Assembly (NCBI GenBank): GCA_028694105.1
Contig: JAQUUC010000018.1
Coordinates: 1 to 56,547 of the forward strand
Length of the DNA stretch: 56,547 nt
Source: Hespellia sp.
GTDB lineage: Bacteria > Bacillota > Clostridia > Lachnospirales > Lachnospiraceae
Direction of reading: 5' to 3'
In this document: positions 1-6,844 of the stretch, one piece after another
Layout: each line of letters starts with the position of its first letter
How positions within the stretch are numbered: position 1 is the first letter of the stretch
The notes under the pieces: model-generated
Told to the model about the DNA's origin: nothing
Seen by the model: the letters and a program-made list of their open reading frames with translations, nothing else
Databases searched by the model: none
Position numbers and translations under genes: made by a program

Positions 1-45
1 GAACTTGATGATGATTTTGGCGAAGAAGGATTTTACCTTTTCTAA
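1..45 (+). CDS. C-terminal end of an unidentified plus-strand gene (partial)
   Basis: An open frame runs from the window edge to a TAA at 43-45 and encodes the last 14 residues, which are acidic (ELDDDFGEEG) and end in FYLF. A strong intrinsic terminator follows 20 bases later, which supports a real gene end. The visible part is too short to name the protein. Confidence 0.5.
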   Translation, partial: ELDDDFGEEGFYLF

Positions 46-64
46 ATCACCATCTCCTTTGTGT

Positions 65-88
65 GCCCGCCTCCGTGCGGGCCTTTTT
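65..88 (+). terminator. Intrinsic terminator of the partial first gene
   Basis: A six-pair GC stem, GCCCGC (65-70) and GCGGGC (77-82), has a six-base loop and is followed by CTTTTT. It lies just downstream of the plus-strand stop codon at 45. Confidence 0.85.
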
Positions 89-96
89 AATTCAAG

Positions 97-116
97 AGTT
101 CTCCGAAAGGAGAACT
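97..116. repeat. Perfect hairpin with GAAA tetraloop
   Basis: AGTTCTCC (97-104) and GGAGAACT (109-116) pair perfectly around a GAAA tetraloop. Only a short T stretch follows on the plus strand. It lies between the terminators of converging transcripts and may be a backup terminator or an RNA 3' stabiliser. Confidence 0.5.
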
Positions 117-124
117 TTCCTATA

Positions 125-157
125 AAGCAAAAAAGAACCCAAACACTTTGGATTCTT
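125..157 (-). terminator. Intrinsic terminator of the tRNA transcript
   Basis: On the minus strand an 11-bp stem (147-157 with 133-143, one G-U pair) with a 3-base loop is followed by a T run at 129-134. It begins seven bases downstream of the tRNA-Met gene. Confidence 0.75.
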
Positions 158-163
158 CTTAAG

Positions 164-237
164 TAGCTGGAACTGGATTTGAACCAGCGACACCACGGGT
201 ATGAACCGTGTGCTCTAGCCAACTGAGCTATCCAGCC
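164..237 (-). tRNA. tRNA-Met (CAT anticodon), elongator type
   Basis: The 74-base gene folds as a complete cloverleaf on the minus strand: acceptor GGCTGGA with TCCAGCT, and anticodon stem CACGG/CCGTG around the loop TTCATAC, anticodon CAT. The anticodon stem lacks the three consecutive G-C pairs of initiators, and the overall form resembles Gram-positive elongator tRNA-Met. The Ile2 (lysidine) type is less likely. CCA is not encoded. It is cotranscribed with tRNA-Val. Confidence 0.9.
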
Positions 238-335
238 ATAATTTTGCGCCAGCCCTCAGGCTGTGTGCGTCCGGCGAAACCGGCATTACATTTTACACTT
301 GATATGAACCCGCTTGTGGAATTCAAACGTGTAAA

Positions 336-408
336 TGGGACCTACAGGGCTCGAACCTGTGACCCCCTGCTTGTAAGGCAGGTGCTCTCCCAGCTGAGCT
401 AAGATCCC
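336..408 (-). tRNA. tRNA-Val (TAC anticodon)
   Basis: The 73-base cloverleaf on the minus strand has acceptor GGGATCT paired with AGGTCCC, D-arm AGCTCAGCTGGGAGAGC, and anticodon stem CTGCC around TTACAAG, so the anticodon is TAC (Val). The T-arm holds GGTTCGAGC. CCA is not encoded. It is the first gene of a two-tRNA transcript. Confidence 0.93.
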
Positions 409-444
409 GGATTTTGCAAGTTCCTATCTCGAACTCGCTTTGCT

Positions 445-474
445 ATTATACTATTATATTTCGTGTTATGTCAA
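445..474 (-). promoter_or_regulatory. Promoter of the tRNA-Val/tRNA-Met transcript
   Basis: The minus strand shows -35 TTGACA (469-474), an 18-base spacer and -10 TATAAT (445-450). Both hexamers are perfect consensus, as expected for stable RNA genes, and the promoter lies about 37 bases upstream of tRNA-Val. Confidence 0.8.
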
Positions 475-515
475 CACTTTTTTCAACTTTTTTTCATATA
501 ATATTTTTAATTTGA

Positions 516-560
516 AAACTTCAAGTCCGAATGCACTTTTCTCATTCGAACTTGAAGTTT
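516..560 (-). terminator. Terminator of purL
   Basis: A long stem, 543-560 with 516-533 (18 positions, one mismatch), with a 9-base loop sits 17 bases beyond the purL stop. The following minus-strand sequence is AT rich but has no uninterrupted T run. Confidence 0.6.
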
Positions 561-577
561 CTCCATGAAACAGAAAT

Positions 578-3500
578 CTACTTAAAGTACTTCACTCCCG
601 ATTCAAAGATCTTCAGATCCTGTTCTCCATAAATGTTAACAGCTACCGAATCTCCACGTCTCTCAGAATGTGCCATCTTACCAAGCACACGTCCATCGGG
701 ACTTGTGATACCTTCAATACTTCTATAAGAACCATTGATATTCCACTCTTCATTCATGCTGACATTTCCAGCAAGGTCACAGTACTGCGTTGCAACCTGT
801 CCGTTTGCAAACAGCTTGTCAAGCCACGCTTCACTTGCAACAAACCGACCTTCCCCGTGAGATGCCGGGTTCGTGTATACGCCGCCAAGCTGTGCTTTCT
901 GAAGCCATGGAGACTTATTTGATACCACTTTTGTATAAACCATCTTGGAAATATGACGGCCAATTGTATTGTAAGTAAGTGTTGGAGAATCCTCTGTCTG
1001 TCCAACAATCTCACCATTTGGAACGAGCCCCAGTTTGACAAGTGCCTGGAATCCATTACAGATACCAAGGGCAAGTCCGTCTCTTTCGTTTAACAGCTTC
1101 GTAACCGCCTCTTTTATCTTCGCGTTTTGGAATGCTGTCGCGAAGAATTTTGCAGATCCGTCTGGTTCATCACCGGCTGAAAATCCACCTGGGAACATAA
1201 TCATCTGAGACTGATTGATTGCAGCTTCGAACTCTGCTACCGAATCAAGGATATCTGTCGCATCCAGGTTCTTGAATACTTTGATGATTGCCTTTGCTCC
1301 GGCTCTCTCAAATGCTTTCGCACTGTCGTACTCGCAGTTGGTTCCAGGGAATACCGGAATAAATACGGTTGGCTGTGCAATCTTGTGGCTGCAGATATGA
1401 ATCTCTTTTGCATCATATACCGGGCTCTCAACTGCCTGTTCACCTGCGTCACCTGAAACAGTCGCAAATACCTTCTCCAATGTACCGGTCCATGCCGCAG
1501 CTGCCTCTGTAAGCGGAATCTCCACAGAGCCATAGTGGATGGTATTGTCATCTGTTACTTCACCGATCAGCGTATAAGTAATTGCAAGCTCTGATACCTT
1601 TTCTGCCGGAACTTCAGCAATGATATCACCAAATGCAGGCGCGAATAAATCTCTGTCATCTACGTTCGCCTCAATCTTCACGCCCATGCCGTTACCAAAT
1701 GCCATCTTAGAAACTGCCGGTGCAATTCCCTGACGGTCCAGCACATAAGCAGATACAATTTTACCTGCCTGCATGTCATCATGGAACTTGCCGTACTGAT
1801 CCATAATCTGACTGTAAACCGGAAGGTCATACTCGTCCTTCTCAATGCGAAGCCATATTAATTTGTTGCCGGCTGCTTTTAATTCCGGTGTGATGATGTC
1901 TTTCTGTTTTGCAATATCTACCGCAAATGATACCAGTGTCGGCGGCACATCAATCTCATTGAATGTTCCTGACATACTGTCCTTGCCACCGATGGATGGA
2001 AGACCAAATCCGAGCTGTGCATCATAAGCTCCAAGAAGGGCTGCAAATGGCTGGCTCCATCTGGATGGATCTTCTGTCATTCTGCGGAAATATTCTTGGA
2101 ATGTGAAACGAATCTTCTTATAATCTCCACCTGCTGCAACGATCTTTGCAACAGATTCTACCACTGCATAAATCGCACCATGATACGGGCTCCAGCTTGA
2201 AAGATATGGGTCAAATCCAAAGCTCATCATTGTAACGGTGTCGCATTTTCCCTTAAGTACCGGAAGATTTGCAACCATCGCCTGTGTCTCTGTCATCTGA
2301 TATTTTCCGCCGTGTGGCATGAATACTGACGCCGCGCCGATGGAACCGTCAAACATCTCAACAAGTCCTTTTTGAGAACACTCATTTAAGTCTTTCAAAG
2401 TCTCAAGCCATTTTGCTCTGACATCTGCGACTTCATTTCTCACTAAAATGCTGTCCGCTTTGCTTGGAATGTCAACTGCAACCGTTGTCTCCTGATGAGC
2501 GCCATTGGTATCAAGAAATGCTCTCGCAATATTTACGATCTCTTTGCCTCTCCATGAAAGAACTAATCTTGGCTCTTCTGTTACAACCGCAACCTCTACC
2601 GCCTCCAAGTTCTCTTCTTTTGCATATGACAGGAATGTCTCCACGTCATTTTTATCTACGACAACTGCCATACGTTCCTGAGATTCAGAGATGGCAATCT
2701 CTGTTCCGTCAAGTCCGGCATATTTCTTCGGTACTTTATCAAGATCGATGCGAAGTCCCGGTGCCAGCTCTCCGATTGCAACAGAAACTCCGCCCGCTCC
2801 AAAGTCATTACATACTTTGATCAGACCACTGACTTCTTCTCTTCGGAATAATCTCTGAAGCTTGCGTTCTGTAGGTGCATTACCTTTCTGAACCTCTGCT
2901 CCGCAGGTCTCGATGGACTCTTCTGTATGAACCTTGGAAGATCCGGTTGCTCCGCCACATCCATCACGCCCGGTACGTCCGCCGAGTAAGATAATGATAT
3001 CGCTTGGATCCGCATGCTCACGCTTGACTGCTCTGCGAGGTGCTGCTCCGAGTACCGCTCCGATCTCCATACGTTTTGCAACATAGTTCGGATGATAAAT
3101 CTCTTTGACTGCGCCCGTCGCAAGGCCGATCTGGTTACCGTATGAGCTGTAGCCATGTGCTGCTTCACGCACCAGTTTCTTCTGGGGAAGTTTCCCCTTC
3201 AGGGTCTCTTTCGCGGAAACAGTCGGATCAGCCGCACCTGTCACACGCATCGCCTGATATACATAAGTACGTCCTGACAATGGATCACGGATTGCTCCGC
3301 CAAGGCAGGTAGCTGCGCCACCAAATGGTTCAATCTCCGTCGGATGATTATGCGTCTCATTCTTAAAGTTTACAAGCCATTCCTCTTCCACGCCGTCCAC
3401 TTCCACAGGGACAACAATACTGCAGGCATTGATTTCGTCAGACTCTTCCTGATCTGCAAGTTTGCCTTCTTTTTTGAGTTTTCTCATCGCCATCAGCGCA

Positions 3501-4333
3501 AGGTCCATCAGACAAACGAATTTATCCTCGCGGCCCTTAAAAATCTCACTGTGGTCCGCTAAATATTTTCTGTAAGTTGCCTCCATCGGTTCTCTGTAAT
3601 CTCCCTCACCGAAAGAAACCTCTGTCAGTTCTGTCGAGAATGTCGTATGCCGGCAGTGATCTGACCAGTAAGTATCGAGCACACGAATCTCTGTCATAGA
3701 AGGATCACGCTTTTCCTCACCCTTGAAATAATTCTGGATATGGAGGAAATCCTTAAAAGTCATAGCCAGTCCAAGTGAATCATAGAGCTCTTTTAACTTA
3801 TCTTCTGCCATCTCTGCAAAACCATTAAAAACGATAACGTCTGCAGGATCCTCAAACTCTGTAACAAGCGTCTCTGGCATCGTAAGGTCTGTCTCTCTCG
3901 AATCCACCGGGTTGATGCAGTGATTCTTCACCGCTTCAAATTCCCCGTCGGTAATGTTTCCCTCGATAACATAAGTCGTTGCTGTCCTGATGACCGGCTT
4001 CTCGTCCTCTTTGATAAACTGCACACATTGCACAGCAGAATCGGCGCGCTGGTCAAACTGTCCCGGCAGATATTCTACCGAAAATACTCTGTCTGTCTCA
4101 TTCATTGGAAATGTATCATGAAACAATACATCTACCGGCGGTTCAGCGAAAATGCCGCTGCACGCTTTATCAAATGTCTCATCCGTCACATTCTCTACAT
4201 CGTAGCGAATCAACTCTCTGACACCCGTTAAATCCTTTAATCCCAGATAGTTTCTCAGCTCATGGCGCAATTTCTTTGCCTGCACTGCGAATTCCGGTTT
4301 CTTCTCCACATAAACTCGTTTTACATTACTCAT
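578..4333 (-). CDS. purL: Phosphoribosylformylglycinamidine synthase, single-chain
   Basis: It catalyses step 4 of purine synthesis, the ATP- and glutamine-dependent conversion of FGAR to FGAM, in the cytoplasm. At 1251 residues it is the large single-chain form, close to the about 1300 residues usual for that form, and unlike the PurS/PurQ/PurL trio of Bacillus. The N-terminal and linker regions are followed by two AIR-synthase-like halves. The C-terminal third is a class I glutamine amidotransferase with nucleophile Cys in LGICNGFQ and the His region SHGEGRF. The start has GGAGG seven bases upstream of ATG. It stands alone between its own promoter and terminator, with no other pur gene next to it, although a purine permease lies upstream in the same direction. 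Confidence 0.97.
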   Translation of the reverse strand: MSNVKRVYVEKKPEFAVQAKKLRHELRNYLGLKDLTGVRELIRYDVENVTDETFDKACSGIFAEPPVDVLFHDTFPMNETDRVFSVEYLPGQFDQRADSAVQCVQFIKEDEKPVIRTATTYVIEGNITDGEFEAVKNHCINPVDSRETDLTMPETLVTEFEDPADVIVFNGFAEMAEDKLKELYDSLGLAMTFKDFLHIQNYFKGEEKRDPSMTEIRVLDTYWSDHCRHTTFSTELTEVSFGEGDYREPMEATYRKYLADHSEIFKGREDKFVCLMDLALMAMRKLKKEGKLADQEESDEINACSIVVPVEVDGVEEEWLVNFKNETHNHPTEIEPFGGAATCLGGAIRDPLSGRTYVYQAMRVTGAADPTVSAKETLKGKLPQKKLVREAAHGYSSYGNQIGLATGAVKEIYHPNYVAKRMEIGAVLGAAPRRAVKREHADPSDIIILLGGRTGRDGCGGATGSSKVHTEESIETCGAEVQKGNAPTERKLQRLFRREEVSGLIKVCNDFGAGGVSVAIGELAPGLRIDLDKVPKKYAGLDGTEIAISESQERMAVVVDKNDVETFLSYAKEENLEAVEVAVVTEEPRLVLSWRGKEIVNIARAFLDTNGAHQETTVAVDIPSKADSILVRNEVADVRAKWLETLKDLNECSQKGLVEMFDGSIGAASVFMPHGGKYQMTETQAMVANLPVLKGKCDTVTMMSFGFDPYLSSWSPYHGAIYAVVESVAKIVAAGGDYKKIRFTFQEYFRRMTEDPSRWSQPFAALLGAYDAQLGFGLPSIGGKDSMSGTFNEIDVPPTLVSFAVDIAKQKDIITPELKAAGNKLIWLRIEKDEYDLPVYSQIMDQYGKFHDDMQAGKIVSAYVLDRQGIAPAVSKMAFGNGMGVKIEANVDDRDLFAPAFGDIIAEVPAEKVSELAITYTLIGEVTDDNTIHYGSVEIPLTEAAAAWTGTLEKVFATVSGDAGEQAVESPVYDAKEIHICSHKIAQPTVFIPVFPGTNCEYDSAKAFERAGAKAIIKVFKNLDATDILDSVAEFEAAINQSQMIMFPGGFSAGDEPDGSAKFFATAFQNAKIKEAVTKLLNERDGLALGICNGFQALVKLGLVPNGEIVGQTEDSPTLTYNTIGRHISKMVYTKVVSNKSPWLQKAQLGGVYTNPASHGEGRFVASEAWLDKLFANGQVATQYCDLAGNVSMNEEWNINGSYRSIEGITSPDGRVLGKMAHSERRGDSVAVNIYGEQDLKIFESGVKYFK

Positions 4334-4377
4334 AGTTATCCTCCGTTAGGGTTATATTCTGTTACATAACTGTCTAT

Positions 4378-4406
4378 AGTTTAGCACATTTTTTACAGGA
4401 AGTTAA
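4378..4406 (-). promoter_or_regulatory. Candidate promoter of purL
   Basis: The minus strand has TTAACT (4401-4406), a 17-base spacer and TAAACT (4378-4383), 45 bases upstream of the purL start. I see no PurR box or purine riboswitch fold in the 118-base gap. Confidence 0.45.
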
Positions 4407-4451
4407 CCTCTAACTTCACTAATTGTTATACTTTTCTCAGGAAATATTTTG

Positions 4452-5156
4452 TCACATCTGTGTGATACCTTTCCGCCGAAACATTTTGTCACACAGAATG
4501 CTCACAGCCAGCATCAGCAAAAGACCTCCGGCAAAAATCACACCAATCCGCGATACCATGTCCGCAAAAAACTCCTCCGGCAGCATCCTTATCATATAAT
4601 CCGTCCTCGGATCAAAAATCCACAAATCATTCGTAAAGAAGATTTCATGAAACTTCGTAAAAAATGTATCAAAATCCGCAGCCGCATAAATACCGACCAT
4701 AACACTTCCTGCCACTGCGATTCCAAGCCCAATCTGATAGCATCTTGGCAGGATTCTCTTCCAGTCCGCTCTCGTCGCGACCAATACGCCCAGACACAAA
4801 ACCAGAGCTCCCAGAGCAATCATTCTCAGCTTTAGTCCGCCTAAAAACAGGTTCTGTACATCCGCCATGTGTATCTTGTCCTGTTCATTAAAAAACTCCT
4901 GGTTCTCCACCTTATTAATCGTTGTATAAACCACCAGATTCTCCCGGTCTCCTCTCAGATATGACATCATCTCATGTGTCACATCCATCACATCGCCGAT
5001 CTCCATTGTCAGATCTCTGGTCACATTGTACTTTTCATATTCCTTCTGATACCAGCCAAAATCACTGTACGCTGCTATTTCAAAGCTTGTAATCAGCATT
5101 ACAAAAATAAATGCAATCGATGCAGTCACCCCTAGTATCCATTGAAATCGTTTCAT
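4452..5156 (-). CDS. DUF1461 / TIGR01906-family integral membrane protein
   Basis: A 234-residue membrane protein of unknown function. Hydrophobic segments lie near residues 5-25 and in the middle (LRMIALGALVLCLGVLVA and a following IGLGIAVAGSVMVGIYAA segment), with a last one close to the C terminus. The loop after the first segment is extracytoplasmic in the family model and carries conserved-looking polar residues (RDLTMEIGDVMD). The start is the ATG at 5156, which has GGAGG eight bases upstream; an in-frame GTG seven codons earlier has no ribosome binding site. It lies between purL and the purine permease with no overlap, and nothing in the context reveals its substrate or role. Confidence 0.75.
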   Translation of the reverse strand: MKRFQWILGVTASIAFIFVMLITSFEIAAYSDFGWYQKEYEKYNVTRDLTMEIGDVMDVTHEMMSYLRGDRENLVVYTTINKVENQEFFNEQDKIHMADVQNLFLGGLKLRMIALGALVLCLGVLVATRADWKRILPRCYQIGLGIAVAGSVMVGIYAAADFDTFFTKFHEIFFTNDLWIFDPRTDYMIRMLPEEFFADMVSRIGVIFAGGLLLMLAVSILCDKMFRRKGITQM

Positions 5157-5232
5157 TGATGTTCCTCCTGTCGCCACTGTTTTACTTCTATTCGCCCTTT
5201 GACTGATTGCCTGCCGGGAAGTGTGAAATTCA

Positions 5233-5272
5233 AAAGAGTAAATTCAATGGACATCCATGGAATTTACTCTTT
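5233..5272. terminator. Bidirectional-looking hairpin, terminator of the purine permease
   Basis: An 18-position stem (5233-5250 with 5255-5272, one mismatch) with a 4-base loop is flanked by T runs in both directions. It lies 43 bases beyond the permease stop, whose transcript it would end on the minus strand. Confidence 0.8.
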
Positions 5273-5314
5273 TTCATTAAGTACTTCTGAATCAACTGAC
5301 CAGAAAAATTACTC

Positions 5315-6697
5315 CTACAAGAAAATATACTTCAAAATAAATAGTACACATAAAATATACATCAATACACTAACTTTCTTATCTTTCACCTTGCCAGTAA
5401 ATAAGTGAATCAATACATAAGAGATAACGCCCATTGAAATACCTTCTGAAATGCTATAGAAGAATGGCATTGCAGCGATACAGATATAACATGGAATTGC
5501 TTCACTCATATCAGTAAAATCAATATTTACAACATTAGTCAGCATATAGAATCCAACCACGATCAATGCCGGTGCTGTTGCAAAGGAAGGAATCGCAAGA
5601 AAGATTGGTGACAGGAACAATGCAAGACCGAAAAGAATTGCAGTTGTAAGTGATGTGAGACCTGTACGTCCACCTTCCGCTACTCCGGAAGCACTCTCTA
5701 CGTATGTAGTTGTTGTCGTTGCACCGATAGCTGCACCAACCGTTGTTGCCACTGCATCTGCAAGAAGTGCACCCTTGATATTTGGTAATTTCCCATCTTC
5801 ATCTAAAAGATCAGCTTTTGAAGATACACCAATCAGTGTTCCAATTGTGTCAAATAAATCCACAAACAGGAACGCAAAAATAACAACGATGAAGTTCAAA
5901 GACTTAATTCCTGCAAAATCCAGTTTGAAGAATACCGGTGCGATACTTGGAATTGAAAGTCCATTACTGAAATCCGGTAATAAGCTGTAGAAACCAAGCT
6001 CTGCATTTGGAACATACAGTCCTGCTACCTGACAGATAATACCAAGAATCCATGTAATTAAAATACCCCAGAGAATATTACCCTTTATATTTTTCACCAC
6101 AAGGACTGCTGTAATAATTACACCAATAATTGCTAATAATACCGTGATTCCAACATTACTAAATCCTGCTGTCACGCCGTTTGCTGCATTGTATCCATCA
6201 ATCGAGAATAATTCGACCATTGTAGCGCCGCTGACAACGATATGTGCATTCTGAAGACCGATAAATGCAATAAAAAGACCAATACCAACACCAACTGCCG
6301 CTTTTAAATTCATAGGAATCGCATTGAAAATCGCTTCACGTACATTTGTAACAGATAAGATAATAAAAATGATACCTTCAACAAATACTGCTGTGAGTGC
6401 TGTCTGCCATGAATATCCCATTCCCAGTACAACCGTGTAAGCAAAATAAGCATTGAGTCCCATACCGGGTGCAAGTGCAAACGGGTAATTTGAAAATAAC
6501 GCCATAAACAATGTACCAAGAAGTGATGCCAGTGCTGTTGCAGTGAAGACAGCTCCTCTGTCCATACCTGCGGCTTCCATAATACCGGGGTTAACTGCCA
6601 GGATGTAAGCCATTGTCATGAATGTGGTAATACCAGCAATCACTTCTGTCTTTACATCCGTGTTGTGTTCTTTGAGTTTGAAAAATTTTTCTAACAT
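5315..6697 (-). CDS. pbuG: NCS2-family purine (guanine/hypoxanthine) permease
   Basis: A 460-residue polytopic membrane protein of the AzgA/PbuG branch of the NCS2 family, which imports guanine, hypoxanthine or adenine with protons. Family hallmarks are present: the N-terminal TEVIAGITTFMTMAYI segment, the NYPFALAPGMGLNAYFAY substrate region, and the later segment FLFVDLFDTIGTLIGV. About 12-14 membrane segments cover nearly the whole chain. The length fits the family. The start ATG has AGGAGG about six bases upstream. The family match is clear; the exact purine transported cannot be decided from sequence, so the symbol is provisional. Confidence 0.9.
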   Translation of the reverse strand: MLEKFFKLKEHNTDVKTEVIAGITTFMTMAYILAVNPGIMEAAGMDRGAVFTATALASLLGTLFMALFSNYPFALAPGMGLNAYFAYTVVLGMGYSWQTALTAVFVEGIIFIILSVTNVREAIFNAIPMNLKAAVGVGIGLFIAFIGLQNAHIVVSGATMVELFSIDGYNAANGVTAGFSNVGITVLLAIIGVIITAVLVVKNIKGNILWGILITWILGIICQVAGLYVPNAELGFYSLLPDFSNGLSIPSIAPVFFKLDFAGIKSLNFIVVIFAFLFVDLFDTIGTLIGVSSKADLLDEDGKLPNIKGALLADAVATTVGAAIGATTTTTYVESASGVAEGGRTGLTSLTTAILFGLALFLSPIFLAIPSFATAPALIVVGFYMLTNVVNIDFTDMSEAIPCYICIAAMPFFYSISEGISMGVISYVLIHLFTGKVKDKKVSVLMYILCVLFILKYIFL

Positions 6698-6745
6698 GTT
6701 TTCCTCCTGCTTTCTTTAATAGGTTTACATTTTAAAAAGACAAAA

Positions 6746-6766
6746 AGCGGATGAAATCAATCCGCT
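6746..6766 (-). terminator. Hairpin with T run between helicase and purine permease genes
   Basis: On the minus strand AGCGGAT and ATCCGCT pair around TGATTTC and are followed by TTTTTGTCTTTTT. It can serve as the helicase terminator. A candidate permease promoter lies upstream of it (6790-6818), so the hairpin would then be in the permease leader. Confidence 0.7.
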
Positions 6767-6789
6767 CCTTTGCTTTAATGTACTCACAT

Positions 6790-6818
6790 ATCTTATCAAA
6801 AAATAAGTCAATTGTAAA
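6790..6818 (-). promoter_or_regulatory. Candidate promoter of the purine permease
   Basis: The minus strand has TTTACA (6813-6818), a 17-base spacer and TAAGAT (6790-6795). Transcription would start near 6783, about 17 bases before the hairpin at 6746-6766. Confidence 0.45.
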
Positions 6819-6844
6819 GTCCATATAAATTTTCTAAATATTTT

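Noticed and set aside
4334-4451. Purine riboswitch or PurR box before purL
   Set aside because: The gap is only 118 bases and shows neither the conserved riboswitch core nor CGAAC boxes.
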